Below, in pieces: positions 14,221 through 27,929 of a DNA stretch of 64,000 bases. The stretch is taken from contig JBAMJV010007480.1 of the NCBI GenBank assembly GCA_037951105.1, positions 1 through 64,000 on the forward strand, in the 5' to 3' direction. Positions within the stretch are counted from its first letter, which is position 1; each line of letters begins with the position of its first letter. The position numbers and the translations under genes were made by a program. The notes beneath the pieces are model-generated. The model was given only the letters and a program-made list of their open reading frames with translations, was not told the DNA's origin and made no database searches. The DNA comes from Echinarachnius parma. Taxonomy: Eukaryota; Echinodermata; Echinoidea; Clypeasteroida; Echinarachniidae.

Positions 14221-14299
14221 AGAATGGTCCATGGGACTTATTAGGTGCTTTCAACTCTATTTAGTCCATAATAATTTTGCCCCCTTTTATTAGGTACTA

Positions 14300-14495
14300 T
14301 ACAGTCAAACCTGCTCTAGCGACCACCTGTATATTAAGACCACCTGGGTATAGAGACCACTAATTTCAGCTCCTTAAATGCAGTTTACATGTAAATGAAC
14401 ATGTCTATTTTATAGCACCACCTGCTTAATAAAGACCACCATTTCTGTTTCCCCTGGGTGGTCTTTGTAAACAGACCTTGTATGACTGTACATGT
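14300..14495. mobile_element. Tc1/mariner-like MITE with CAGTCAAACCTG end
   Basis: ACAGTCAAACCTGCTCTAGC at left and TTGTATGACTGTA at right, with GACCACCTG motifs inside. Fragments at 2905-3000 and 4090-4240 carry the same GACCACCT/GACAGGTGG words. Confidence 0.6.
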
Positions 14496-15059
14496 AGGAC
14501 ATCATCACTTTGCAAAGTGTATTATGATCAGCTGTTCCTTTCAAATAATTTAATCTCCAAGCCGTATCTTCTTTAGATATAAAATCATTGCCAATAATTT
14601 TCATAGAGTTACTTCAGAAAAAAAAAATCCTCTGGTAAAATTCCACTGGGTTTTATACAAATAATTGTTCAAATACCAGTCTGTTTGAATGTTTTTTTTT
14701 TTTAAATAGTATAATAGATTTTTTTCCCCCCCACAGTTTCATCATTACTATCTACATAAGATGTGAACACATTCAAAGATGTCAGATATATGGTCTAAAT
14801 GACATTTTTATCTGCATTTATGTTTGACCCAGCTAGAGTTTCAAATCCATTTTTTTAACATAGAATTTCCTAATTAGGTGTTTAATACACTATACTAAAT
14901 CAAATATCCTTTCCAGTACTCTTTTTGTTTCTCAAGAAAGTGCACACTTTTGTCAAATTTGTGTACACTAAGTTTAGTCAGACGTCTCTGTGTTACGGCT
15001 TACGCTTTTCATAACTTTCATAACAAAGCCTGATAATAATTTAGTTTTCATATACATAC

Positions 15060-15290
15060 TTATCTCACTAGCACTTGCCCTATTGCCCGGGGCAAGTAAA
15101 AATTGATGTCAGACAAGGACATTTTCATAAATGACCTAGTTTGGTTGCCCGATAAGGCAACTAAATTGGTCTAGAAGCGGGCAAAAATATTTTCTGTTTG
15201 GGCAAGTAAAATTTGTTATGATTTTAAGTTATGATTTTACTTGCCCAAAGGGGGCAGGTAGGGAAAATAGTTAGTGAGGAGGCTATAGAA
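15060..15290. repeat. GGGCAAG dispersed repeat
   Basis: GCCCTATTGCCCGGGGCAAG, TTGCCCGATAAGGCAA and TTTACTTGCCCAAAGG. Confidence 0.65.
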
Positions 15291-15544
15291 TTGCCTATCC
15301 ATTTGAGTTTAGTGAATTAAACAGGCACGTTACTTCTTAGTCCTACCAAGCTTCTATTTATTTGTAGGTGGGGGGGGGGGGATTAATTTTCTGACAACAT
15401 CTCATGTGACAAAAAGGTCATTGAAGTCAAATATGATCACATATCATTCACTACCAACCCATGAAATATACAAGGATAACTTATATACATCAAGACTTCA
15501 ACTTAGCACGTTTCAAGCTTCAAAAAACGTCAATAAAAACTCCA

Positions 15545-15817
15545 GGGGGTGTTTCACAAAGATCCCAAGATGAACTTAACACTAAGTTGGACTTAAAAAT
15601 TATGGAAAGCCATTTGAATCAAGAGCCCAAATGGGAATATTTTGAATTCCACAAAATTTCTCATCAATAACTTGAAATCTCTTTGATAAAAGAAAATGTT
15701 TATGATCTTTATCAAAATTGTAGGCTCTGTTTAAAGAAGTAGTTTAACAAAGAAACTAATGGCTTTCCATAAAGATTTTCCATAAAGCTTTCCACTGAGT
15801 CTTTGTCAAACACCCCA
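15545..15817. mobile_element. Long inverted-repeat element, copy of 50256-50586
   Basis: GGGGGTGTTTCACAAAGATC at left and CTTTGTCAAACACCCCAC at right, with TTATGGAAAGCCA and TGGCTTTCCATAA internal. Confidence 0.75.
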
Positions 15818-15984
15818 CAGGTAAAACTCAACTGCATGGACCCTGGAATGTGATGGGTACTGACAGTTGACCTACCAATCGGAGCGCATCCGCCGCCCCA
15901 CCAAGCACAGTCGTTTTCTTTTAATCAGCGGCCCGACAGTCTCAGCACAGCTGTAAAAATTAGAATCGGTGTCGCTTTCATGAT

Positions 15985-16265
15985 CCCCCACCCCCAGTCC
16001 GTCATCCAGGCTCAATATTTCTGCTTAATGTGAACTAGTTTTGATGTCACTCTCAACTTTGGCAACCCATGATCTCCCTTAAACAGAATAAATTGAACCG
16101 TTTTACCTTGTGTGATCGACAAGCAGATACTGGCTGAATTAGTGTAGGTGTCACTTACAAAAATTCCCCACCCCCATCGTCCTTGGTATTCAGGCTTAAT
16201 ATTTTGTGCTCCATTTTGAACTAGTTTTGATGTCACTGTTAATTTTGCCAACCCACTAACATCCT
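15985..16265. repeat. Two-copy repeat, about 180 bp
   Basis: GAACTAGTTTTGATGTCACT occurs at about 16032 and 16219, each after CCCCACCCCCA and CAGGCT(C/T)AATATTT. Confidence 0.75.
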
Positions 16266-16689
16266 CAAACAGACTATTTCAAACTGAATCATTATACATG
16301 TGTTACCAATTGAAATGCTTTGATTTGACTTGCCTAAATGGGCCATGAAGGTAAAATGTTGAAAGTCTCCTGTTGTCTAAGGTAACACCCCACAGCGTCT
16401 GTTCCACCTGCCTGAGATGGTAATGACATTCTATTGATTACCACTGAGTTTCATTATGGTTTAATCAGCGCCCATCTCAGCTGTGAGATGGTAATGATAA
16501 TAACCTCATGATTGGAAGGTATGCGCACTCTACCAATCTTGCCACACCAATCTTACCACTGAGTTTCATTATGTTTAAATCAGTGCCCAATCTCAGCTGT
16601 CAAACCAGCCGTAACCTTAGAAATGTTTAGAAAAAGTTGTTCAATTTACATAGAACCCATAAATACTTTATCTATTCTGAAGCCATAGC

Positions 16690-17475
16690 ATTCACAGAAA
16701 TCTGTCAAACTTGCAATGATGTTTCTAATCAACTTCCTGCCTTTCCCTTGTTCAAATGTTGATGACGATATTAGTTGAATCACAGAGTTTCACATTCGTA
16801 CAATGTACAATGTCAGAAATCTCTTGCATACATTCTCCAAAGGAAAAAAACATCTCAATTTCCCTGGAACCTGAAGATGTTATCTCAATTTCTTTCTTTT
16901 TTTATCAGTTGCTGACACAGTTGTCAAACTTGAGATGACATTTTCTCATCAACTTCATCCCATCCTTTCTCCAAATGTTGAAGACGATACTGGTTGAATC
17001 ACTGAGTTTCGCATGAAATGCGTCAACGTATTTAGTCAGAGGTTTCTAGCAGGCAGAAGGAAGTCAAGAAGTATCTCAATTTACGACGGAACTGAAGATG
17101 TAATCTCAATTTATTTCTTTTTGATCAGCTGCTGACACAGAAAAATGTCAAATTTGCAATGACATTTTCTCATCAACTTCACCCATTCCTTTCTCCAAAC
17201 GTTGAAGACGATATTGGTTGAATCACTGAGTTTTGCATGAAATGTGTTTTTTCAAATTTAGTCAAAGGTTTATTGCAGGCAGTAAGAAGTCAAGAAGTAT
17301 CTCAATTCACGAGGAACCTGAAGATGTTATCTCTTTTTTTGTTCATCAATTGCCGACACAGAAAAGAGTCAAACTTGCGATGACGTTTCTCATCGACTTT
17401 TGTCATCAACTTTACCCCTCCCTTTCTCCAAACGTTGAATACAATACTGGTTGAATCACAGAATTTTTCATGAAA
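16690..17475. repeat. About 235-bp tandem repeat, three to four units
   Basis: Shared words TTGAAGACGATA(C/T)TGGTTG, CTGAAGATGT(T/A)ATCTCAATT and TTGC(A/C)GACACAGAAAA. Frames inside are by-products. Confidence 0.8.
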
Positions 17476-17692
17476 TGCGTAAAAACGTACGTTGCCCTAG
17501 ATCATTATCTGTTCTCCTCTTACATAGGATGTCCTGAAGATATATGTTATCTTTTGTCTCTCTTACGTGTTAAAATTTTACTCAATAACTTTCGTTTTCT
17601 GGTCGGTCAATAAAAAGAAGGAGGGCTTAGGGTAATTAAGTCCTAAAACTGTCAGAAAGAGCTCTGGTGATAATTTCCCTTCAATCCCCGTA

Positions 17693-18144
17693 TTCACACA
17701 CAAAATTTTCAGCCCTTAATCATGACTAAAGAATCAGCAGCTGACTATAGAATCAGCTTCTCATTAAAAATTCGTGTGTCTGAACGCTTACTAACGAAAC
17801 GACGTATCGTTAGTGATGACTAACGAAACGCAGGTTTTAACGTCGTTTCATACGAGAGCTGACTATAGAATCACGCTCATTTTGTGTGTGAACAAGGATT
17901 TCTCGCTTAATCATGGTTCGCTATACGACTCGTAACTAACTGGGCGTGGCTTAACGTGAACGTTCGCGCACACAGGGCCCTAGGGGGGCCCTAGGGAGAC
18001 CTGGTGTTCGATGCACCTGGAAGCCACCTGGAAGCCAGTTGTTGTGGAATTACGGCTTGGTGTGTGTGAACGTTTGGTTTAATCATGATTCTTTAGTCAT
18101 GATTCTTTAGTCATGATTAAGGGATGAAAATGTTTGTGTGTGAA
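17693..18144. mobile_element. 452-bp element with 44-bp inverted ends
   Basis: Left 17693-17736 (TTCACACACAAAATTTTCAG and on) complements right 18101-18144 with a few mismatches. The interior holds ACTAACGAAACG inverted pairs and a GGGCCCTAGGGGGGCCCTAG stretch. The target duplication is unclear. Confidence 0.8.
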
Positions 18145-18179
18145 CATGCTGTACATGGCATATTTCCCATCTACAAGCA

Positions 18180-18520
18180 AATGCAGGGCTCTACACTACC
18201 GTAAACCGCCCGGGGCAACTTTGGCCACTTTTTGAGAAGGATGTATTTTCGTCAAGTCTTACTCTTTAGAACTAATTTCTGATTTTATACATTACCCCAT
18301 AAGAATATATTTGAAACAATAAAGAAATTTGTTCTAAAAAGTGAGGCTTGATGACCATACATTCATCTTTTAAAAAAAATTCATTATCTAAGTGAAATTA
18401 TGTTAGTGGTCCGATAAGTAATGTAGATTTTCAAACTGAAAATCACCCATCAAAAGTTCAGAGAAAGTTATTCTACATTCACAACCAGGCAACTAGCCAA
18501 AAAGTGAGTGAGGAGTGCGT
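18180..18520. repeat. GGGCAAG-family derivative
   Basis: CAGGGCTCTACACTACCG, CGCCCGGGGCAACTTTGGCC and AGGCAACTAGCC. From 18520 to 21700 no supported feature is seen; the sequence is AT-rich and apparently unique. Confidence 0.45.
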
Positions 18521-21500
18521 TTCAGTATTTTAGTACGTTAGTCAGGTTTGATAAGTAACAAACACTACTTGCCAGATTTGGTAACACTGTGAACTACTAA
18601 ATATAAAGGTGGAACCGAATTTCAAAGGCCTTTATATATTTCATCATGAAAAACACCCACTCTTTGCCTTACTTATTGCTATTATTGTAGCATAAAATCA
18701 TAAAAACATTTTGACTTTGAAGAAATGTATGAAATCTAAAGAAAAAAGAAAAAAATCAGACATTAAAGCTGTGAAGCAATGAAACAGAAAATCAGAAAAG
18801 CTCACCATGAGATTTAAAATATAAAAATACTTTTTATCTCCAAGCTGTTTTGAGATTTACGCCACATTGTGCCAGTTAATTGCATTTTAATTTTCAAAAG
18901 AAATAACTCATTAATCAAATAAAATAACAAATATGAAACACTAACAGATCCAGAGATTGTAATGAGAAACCTAGCAATTTTTAAGATATCTATTTAATCT
19001 TTTGTCTGAACTGCCCGTCCGGGACACAAAAGGACAAAGCAAATACAGAATGAATGTGACATTAATGACCCAACTTCGTGTAACATACTGTATGTAACTA
19101 TTTGCTGTTACAATTTTATGTAATCTCATAATCGGCAATAAAACCCACAAAGAACATACAACGTGCAAAGATAAATATTAGCATTTACAACAAGCCGTTG
19201 AACTTGGCTTGTTACTTTAACGCTTTCTTCTGTCAAAAAGATGAGATTTTAATCTTAATTACCCCTTTCATGCCTTGGGTATTTCACATTTAGTATCTTT
19301 CACCCTTTAGATAACCTCAGACAATGCAAAAGAACTTTAAGTATGGCATCATGAAAGGCGTGAATGAATGTGCGGCTGCATTGATTAATTGCTAAAAGTC
19401 GCTGCTGTATTGCTTTCAAAAACTCAGCGCAACAATAACTTGAATGAATCAAGATGATTTATTACATTCAGTATTCAGGTAGCTTTATAACTATTCACAA
19501 AGAGGCCCCTTATCCATACTGTAATATTAGTTTAACAGATTTTTACCACAGGCAAAAATATCTAGTAAGTACTGTTGAAATAGATCCATAACATTTAAAA
19601 TGTTTAAACTATCTTAATGATAATCTTTATAAAATTGTATGGATCCAAACCTTCTTTATCATTAGAAATCAACACTGAATCATACATTTTATTTAGCGTG
19701 AGAGAATTACCATTACTTTTAAATAACTTGTCAGTTGAACTGGATCTACAACTTTTAAAATGTCTCAATCTTCAAAAACTTTATTTCCCATTCAAAATCG
19801 CCTCGTTACATTAAATTTTGACAACAAATCACACATTTCAGTAATATGGTGAGCAAATTATAACCATTTTGAAATAACTTTTCAGCTAAAAATGTTTCTA
19901 TATTTTTAGTGTCAGATTAATAATTTGAAATGAGTCAACACTCAACATCATTATCTTTAACCCACTCTCGCCAACTAGGCACTGCACTTTGCAGACTTTG
20001 TATATAATACAAGCCATCCAAGCTTTCTCATAAGCCAAAGAGTTAAATGCCTACTTGGTATTGTAGTTTGCATCATAGACATATAAAATACAGGGCACAC
20101 TACCTTCTCATAGGCCAAAGGGCTAGTTGCTTATAAATAGAGAGAAATCAAGTACGCTTTGTGGAGATTGAATTTGAAATTGATGTATGGTCGTAGCAGA
20201 CGAGCGCTTAATGTACAAACATCTATTCTACCCTGGGTACCTAGAAATGGGGGAAAAAACTGAAGTCCTGTTAAGGAATACAAATAAGACACCTCAAAAA
20301 AAAAAAGACTGTAAAAGGAGAGAAAATTTATAAGCAGACTATGAAAGATTATTTGGGGAACATAAAAAGATCAATGTTGAATTGATTTGTGTCGCTCTCT
20401 GTACACTCAAGGTAATACGCCTGGAACCATTTTCTGCTCAATTCAAATCTTGTTGCTTTGTAGCGCTTTCAATCCTCTCTGCGGATTTTGTATAGCCTAC
20501 GACTACTACGTGCAGCGTACGAGATTCTTGGAGATGCTATCAAGAAATTTTCAAGATCAAATCAAGTAGGGCTAGGGGAGCTTAAATTGGTAGATGGATT
20601 TTTGCTGATGTTCATGGATGCTTTAAATGTTCCTCCACAAACGCGTTTGTATAACAAAATGTTGTGTTTTTTATCCCAATTCCCAATGTTTCACGAGTAC
20701 CAATAACAGTGCAATAAAAATGTTCTTCAAGATCAAGATTCTCTTCAAGATAAAACAAAATCAAATCGTCTTCAATTCATGAAATGCATCTTTAGCCAGA
20801 CAAAAGGGGGATCGGCACAAGGTCCATATGTTTTTCTTTATCACATTCAAGACATTTGTAGTCCAAACTGAAAGGGTCGTTACAACCTTGTGTTCAAAGA
20901 AGATTTTGTTGATATCCCTGGATGGCTTTTTGAAGGTTGTAAACACTCGGCCAGATCGACAGCCAAATTGAGTACCGATCACCAATGAGTGTCCCAGGAT
21001 TTGCTTTGGGCGGGTAAAAGCTCATCTAGGATGGTTATGGTGATGTCACTAGATGGCATTTTGAACGAATCAACTCGAAAAAGAAAAAAAAACAATATGA
21101 AGTTGTCTTTTTTGCTCTTTGATTTTTCCTCCCGCTTCACAAGATCAAGATATTACTAGTTCCAATGGAGGAGGGCATTACAAGCTGTAGGATATGATGG
21201 TGCCATTGGAACATTTCTTGAATTGTTAGATGCTCACAACTTCATACAGACAAATTGAGTGCTGATGCACATTCGTGGATACAAATATTTTCTCCTTTCA
21301 AAATCAAGGTCTCTTTGTTTTTGTTCTGTTTTTAATAGTGCCCTTATCTGAAAAAGCTTAGATTCAATTTATATTGTAAACAATTTAAAAAGGAGAATTG
21401 GCAGCAATTGGCTGGATAGATTTGTATTATTTGCATTCAGAGTATCAACATGAAAATAATGTAAAGATATTTTGATTTTGTCTGAGGCCAATCATGTCAA

Positions 21501-21714
21501 AGATCCATGAATCCCAAATAAACAAATAATAAATGTAATGCTATGTAACTATTAAAAATGCTTATTTATTTTTTATTTGCAAGCATGTAAACGCCTCTCA
21601 ACCAGTTAAAAAAGGTCTGCTTTAATCAGACAGTTTTCCTTCCAGCCGATCAGGTACCATTTATCACATATCAGATATATATAATGCGACAATAAAATCA
21701 CAAGCCATAACTAA

Positions 21715-22060
21715 TCCATACTGACAAGTCCAAATTTAAATGAGCTGACATGTGCCAAATAAAGACATGAAATAACGTAAATTGTAAATAAATAGACTTG
21801 TCCTATTTATTTCCAATCGTTGCACACGAGTATGAAATTTGTATGCATGCATTTCTTGTTATTTAGGTCATCTCTTATAAATGTTAACAAGTCAATTAGA
21901 TGAACTTTGAAACACCTGCCATCCGCCAAATATAAAAAATGTAAAAAGGAAATAACGTATTGTAAACAGGCAGCCTTTTTGTTGTTGTTTGCATATTCCT
22001 TGGTTTCAAGTCATTGCACATGATCAGTTTTGAATATATTATGCAAAAAGGGAATACTTT
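21715..22060. repeat. Degenerate duplication, about 200 bp
   Basis: Both halves carry AAATAACGTA(A/T), a TGTAAA(T/C)A(A/G) stretch and TCGTTGCACA/TCATTGCACA. A GGGGGCTAAGGGCGACTTTG dispersed repeat follows at 22200-22330, with relatives at about 1905, 17610 and 27650. Confidence 0.45.
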
Positions 22061-23224
22061 AAATCCCTTTTTGTTTGCCTTTAGTTTGGCTTCAAAACAC
22101 TGGACATTTTAGTGTGAATTATATTAGTTTTTCTTAAATGCTATTGTTCTACGGAAGAAAAAAAAAAGTACTGCAATGAGAGTTCCAGAGTAGGAAATAC
22201 ACGGGGGCTAAGGGCGACTTTGCCCCCTAATTTTCAAAATAGCACCCTGAAATGAGTAGGTATCCCCATTATGTGAAATATATTGTGATATCCATCAGAT
22301 TGAAAAAGTAGCCCCCTAAAATTAAAAATGTATTCTTTCCTTGGAGTGTTCATGTCCAGCTTACAACAATTGTATGCCAGTTCTACAAACAAACAAACAC
22401 AAATTCTAAAGAGCTACCGGCCAACCCAACAAGCATTAGAAATAAACTCTCATACACTCTCGGAAGCTGGGTGGGATGGAGGGGCGTCCTAGAAATATAT
22501 ACATGCTAATCCTTCGTTTTGCTCACCGAATCGTTGACCGAATCGTTAACCGAATCTTGTCTTAGTTGTACTGTAATCCTGTAAGGTAACATTGCTTACA
22601 GGACTGTAATCATTTTCATGGCACGCTCTCGTGATCAAAGCCGGGAGATGCGGGAAGGATGTAAATCTGAAATTGGATTTTCATTTACATTCTGTTTCGT
22701 TTAACTGTTTCCCTACCAACAATAATTTTGTATGTGTATACTTGAAATTCAGATGCTCGACTTCATCTCTATTTCGTGTGTGTGCATTTATTTGCTTATT
22801 AGGGCAATACACTCAAATTCAATAATGGGATTATGAGTTGGCAACGCTTTTACTAGTTATGATGATATAAAGGCAAACATTCTTTGATATATTTGATTCT
22901 GTTGAGTCCATGTCCCACACACTACAAACAGGATTGTTAAAGGCAGACTTTTTTTTATTAAAGCTTTTAACAAAAAATTGATCTTACACTGTATGTGCTT
23001 ATCTTAAATGTTATGTTAAAACAAAAATTATTCAGAAAAGAAAAAATTATTTAAAGATTCCTTGATATGTAATGTGGGAATAAATATGAAAGGCATCATT
23101 TGTACGGTGAAAATTTTCCAAAACTAGCGTATAATATTATAAAATATATTTTTAAACAAAACTTAGCACATGAACTTGGATCTTTTACAGTGTTATGACC
23201 ACATTCATTGTTCTCCATGGAGTT

Positions 23225-23356
23225 GTGATGCATTTTTGTTGGTGCGCAACATAATTGCACGGGTTTGACCTGTACCTGATGATCAAGGGTAATAATAATG
23301 CGCTTAGAAACACTGTAATAAGGGCTATATGTAATTTATTATTATTATTATTTATT
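23225..23356 (+). repeat. SINE 3' fragment with ATT tail
   Basis: TGCACGGGTTTGACCTGTAC, GGGTAATAATAATGCGCTTA and a TTATTATTATTATT tail match the 3' half of 60661-61357. Confidence 0.65.
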
Positions 23357-23944
23357 CATCTAGGTAATTGTAGCATTGACAGGCCTGAGCATTGATGATT
23401 CAATGATGCAGCTACATGTAGTTCTAACCAAACACAAGCCAAATAGACACAAGCTCCAGTCATTCAGGTGATAATGTACATTTACAAAAACTACTTTAAT
23501 ACACAGAAGACATCATTTATAAGACACATTATGCTTATCACGATCATCTATGCCTGAAGAATTAGGGTAATATTTTTTCGGGTACACAACTACACTTATC
23601 TTGCCATGCACATATTTGTACAATGTTTGTTTGTCAGTCTTGGGCTTTGTCTATGTATGTAAAATAGCAATGTTTCAACAAAAAAAGGGAAAATATATCT
23701 GCAGGTAATAATGCCATACTTTTTCTTATTTTTTACAATTTGAAACATGAATATAAAGGAAGTATTCTGCTATGTCGTGTTAACTTTGCCTCAAGTCCTG
23801 CACACTGTATGTAATTAATATACATCATAGCAGGATGGTTGTACTGGAAAGATTTCATAATGGGAATCAGAATTACTGCACATATATCTATTTCCATCAG
23901 CATTCATAAATTTTGTCAAAATACATCAGGGCAGTCCCATAATC

Positions 23945-24260
23945 AAGATCCTTCATTTTCCACTAAGTAATTGAGAGATTTGCCAAGTAGCAATGACGAT
24001 CCAGTGAAGTAAGTAATATGATTAGTTTATGTATGCAGATAAATCAATGGATTTATCTGTTCGCTTCTTTTGAATTTCTAAAATACAGGTAAGATTTTAC
24101 ATTCAAATTCAACTTTGTCTTAGTTCATTTCCCGTTAAGTAATTAATGGAAGGATTTACTAAGTAGCAATGACAATCCAATGAGGGAAATAAGTATGTTT
24201 ATTCAATGAATGCAGATAAATCAATTCATTTTATCCGTCCACTTGTTTAGAATTCCAAAA
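23945..24260. repeat. Two-copy repeat, about 180 bp
   Basis: AAGTAGCAATGACGATCCA and AAGTAGCAATGACAATCCAA, each followed by GCAGATAAATCAAT. From 24260 to 25600 only the dispersed repeat at 24850-25110 was recognised. Confidence 0.7.
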
Positions 24261-25759
24261 ACACTGCTCACATTTTACAATCATTGTCAGTTATTTAACC
24301 TAGATGTAAATGAGAAACTGGTGTATTAATTCTATAAGAATTAAAGAATCTAGTAGGAAGCTTATTTGGTTATATTTCAAAATGACAGTGAATCAAATTT
24401 TAAATTAATTTTAATTGAAAACGGTTCTTCAGTCAATATACATTATGCCATGGTTATTTTATACACCTTTTCTCACTACCTGATCCATTTATGTTTTAGA
24501 AACTGTTAACCCCATGACTACAGGAACCGGGTGGGTTGTGTACAGTCTATGGGGAGTTCAGAATTTGTATGGAATGGATTAATTCTGTCATTTAGCGTCT
24601 GACAAACATTCTGGTAGGATCGAAAGCCAAGGCCCCATACAAATTCTCATTTTGTTTAATGTTTTCTAATTTATAACTCTTTGTATAAAATGCATATTGG
24701 GATTTTGTGCCATGTGCCATTTAGGCCTTGTGGCTTGATTCTATCAATTTTATCAAATAAAGCAGAATTGAATTTGAAGGATTAATACTGGATTGCACAA
24801 ACAAAAGCCAGCTTGGCAAAATGAAAGAATGGCGTATAAAATTGTCATTTTGTTGTTTGAGAAAGAGAAGGGCGCTAAGCCCCTTTTTGTACTTCAGAGA
24901 TAATATGTTTGGGAGTCTTGTATAAACCTCATCTTTAATTGTAGATAAATTTTTCAAAAATCATTAATAATTATTATCTGAAAATCTATCATCACATAGA
25001 AAAGGCTGTGATCTATACTTGATGGTATGCTGAACTAAAAAAATAGCAACAACAAAAATGACTAAACGCCCTTTTCCCTCTCACTCTTACCCAACGATTT
25101 TATGAAGTAGTCGCAATATCTCCAACATTAAATTAACCCAAGGTCATATCATGGAGCAAAAAAGACAAAGTCAAGGTCAAGATTTTTCATAAAAAGCTGA
25201 AATCTAAGGAAAAAGCACAAGATACAAATGTATCTGTTCTCTATGAAAGAGTTGCATCAAATAATTCTATGCACAGTGTTGGCTTAGAAAATACTCAAAA
25301 AGAAATGATCTCTGTTTGCTAGACACTGCTGCGTAAACATTTGAGGGGAAATCTTCTCTTCAAAAAGTTTACCTAACTAAAGGAATATTTGTGTCGATAA
25401 AGTTTCCACTTTGAATATCAAACTTACCAAGAGACGTGTTAATAACAGGACAGACAAAGAGTTTGTCTTGATATTGTTCCAATTTCCAAGCGTGCTGAGT
25501 AATCTTCACTTCAAATAGTTGACCTCTGAAAATATTTTCTTCAACAAAGCATCTACTTTAAGATTTTATCAACTCGAGGAGAAGTGCTAATAAGAGTCAA
25601 TAGGAGAAACAAACACTCCAGTTTGTCGTTATTTTGTTATTTCATTCCCTCTAAATGAAGCGTGCGAATCGCGACGCACGAGTACAAACACACACTACAA
25701 TCAAGCGCAAACACAGACGACAAACACAAGAAATAAAGTTCAAAATATTCTTACTCACC

Positions 25760-26182
25760 TCAAGTAACAAGCGCTTTAACTTCACAATTTTCTGCTTGCA
25801 ATCGCCAGGTTAAGTCCACATAAATTTGGCCTGCTTGTCATCAGGAAAGGTGACGCGAAAATTGTTCCGATTATCGACGCTACACGTTTCAAGTCCGTAC
25901 CATTCCGGCTGATCCTCAATATGACCACACGGCTCTGAACGAAATGATGGCTCGTATCGCCACCACCTCGATGCATATGCCCCAAAAAAGATCACAACTC
26001 AACAGATCATCACTTCATTTGTGCAAATGAATCCCTGGATACATAAAGGTAAGGTCCTTGACTTTGGACTACAGTTGTCGGTATTGTTCACGAATAGATC
26101 TTTACGAGGATGGGATTATCGCGATGACACGCGGCACGGCGCAACAATCGAAAATCGGCAGTGATCGATGTCCCATTAACCT
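25760..26182 (-). other. Possible minus-strand exon or 5' leader, uncertain
   Basis: On the minus strand a pyrimidine tract ends CCTTTTCAG just before 26180, and CTTGAG followed by GTGAGTAAG marks a good donor near 25760. The interval is richer in CpG than its surroundings and I see no repeat in it. A 61-codon frame (25810-25995, containing SRWWRYEPSFRSEPCG) has no ATG start and stops before the donor. I do not recognise a protein. It could be a non-coding leader exon or chance. Confidence 0.2.
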
Positions 26183-26344
26183 GAAAAGGAAAATGGAGAG
26201 AGAAAGGCAATAAATCAAACCTGCTCAATGCTGAAAAACTAATTGATGCAAATGAATACTGTTCGCTGTTCCATGACCGTAACCCTATTCAATTCCATCA
26301 GTGCAAATAGTAGGGGGTTTAATCAGGCGATTGAATAGAACCTG

Positions 26345-26655
26345 TATGCGACACTTGACACTAGCACTTGCCCCGAAACATTGATGTTGGGCAAGTAAAA
26401 GGTCACAAAAGTCGAGTTTAGTGGCCCGATCGGGCAACTAGATTTTTCAAACTGAATGAGAAAATTGTGTGTTTGATCATGACGATTAAACCTGAATAAA
26501 GGATATATGTACGATTACAATGAATAGTAGACAGCTGACAGCTTACCAATGAAATAGACAGTTTAGGCCGTTTTGGGCCACCACAAATTGAGAGGAATTA
26601 TTCTACTAGCCCAACTGGGCCACAAGCATAAACAGTTTAGTGCGGAGCCCTGCTA
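26345..26655. repeat. GGGCAAG dispersed repeat, fairly complete
   Basis: CACTTGCCCCGAAACATTGA, GGCCCGATCGGGCAACTAG, TTTTGGGCCACC and AGTGCGGAGCCCTG. Confidence 0.7.
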
Positions 26656-26674
26656 TGTGATCAATGCAAACAAT

Positions 26675-26870
26675 GTATGCAAGCTGGGAGTGAGTTCACA
26701 CTTGGTTCAATTTTCAGAAACATGTAAATCTCAAATGAAAATACAATGACATGTGAACACAAGCCCTACTTTATGATCAATGTAAAATGAGTATGCAGGC
26801 TGGGAGTGAGTTCACACATGTAAATCTCAAATGAAAATACAATGACATGTGAACACAAACCCACAGTAAC
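26675..26870. repeat. About 105-bp two-copy repeat
   Basis: GCTGGGAGTGAGTTCACAC and CAATGACATGTGAACACAA each occur twice. Confidence 0.8.
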
Positions 26871-27929
26871 AATTTAATTTAGATGTTTAATCCTCTCCTT
26901 CCCTCATATGAAGTTATTGCCAACGGATGCTAGTTCATCTTATTAAAGGATTACTGTCATGTATCTAGTGGGGTAGTCCCACTGCAGCTTATCTCTTTCC
27001 ATTTCCTACTCCGACCAAAATGTGGCTAAATGGTAGCAAAATTTCCATCCATGTCCCATCCGACCAAAACGTATGCCCTCAGCATCCGCCTACAGTTACC
27101 TTCCGTGCACTTAAATTGTCCAGTCGTTAAATTGCGATCCGTTTCATGTTCGTGTTTTCCGATGTCTGCTTGTTTTACGCAAAACGGAGCCCAAAAGTAT
27201 CTTACTAGTCCATTCCGAACTTGATCTGCATCATTTTGTTTCCAACCAGTATTCTGCTAGTTCCTTCCAGATGTCAAATGGATAGGAAACTTTCATTCCT
27301 CTCTCATTTTGTACCAGATGTAAATATGCAATTTCATATAGGAAGGACATACATGTACATGTACAGTAAAATTTACGATCATACAAACTGCAAAGGTAGT
27401 ACATGTACATGTAGTATTCAAGCAAGATACAGTATTTTCAGTTTCAGAATCTAATATTGGGAACCAAATTCAATCAAGGACGATTCACACTTGCAAGTCA
27501 ACAAACACGGAAAAGAACAAACATGTACACCGCCCTAACCATAAAAGAAGTTTCAGTGCAATCAAAAAATGTACTTGTCCAATTTGCCACCAAACGCAGG
27601 AATACCACACAATGTAGTTGTAAGAACCTCGTTGAGCAATATTGCTCAGACCTGAGGCCGATTTAGCCCCCAAAATGCAAACAAAAAAGTGCCCTTCAAA
27701 ACCATAAAACAGCCCCCTAAAATGTATCACAGTATTCAATGTATAATACAATTCCGAAAGCTATTTCAAATCAGGCAAGCTTGAAAAGTAGTCCGAAGAT
27801 ATAACTTTATTTTTCCCCCAATTGTAGAGACAATTTCCAAACCAATATTTCACTCCCAAACTAGATAAAGGGAGTGCTCATGGCTCTATCAAAGAATACC
27901 GGTTCGCTATCATCACAAAAGACTATTGA

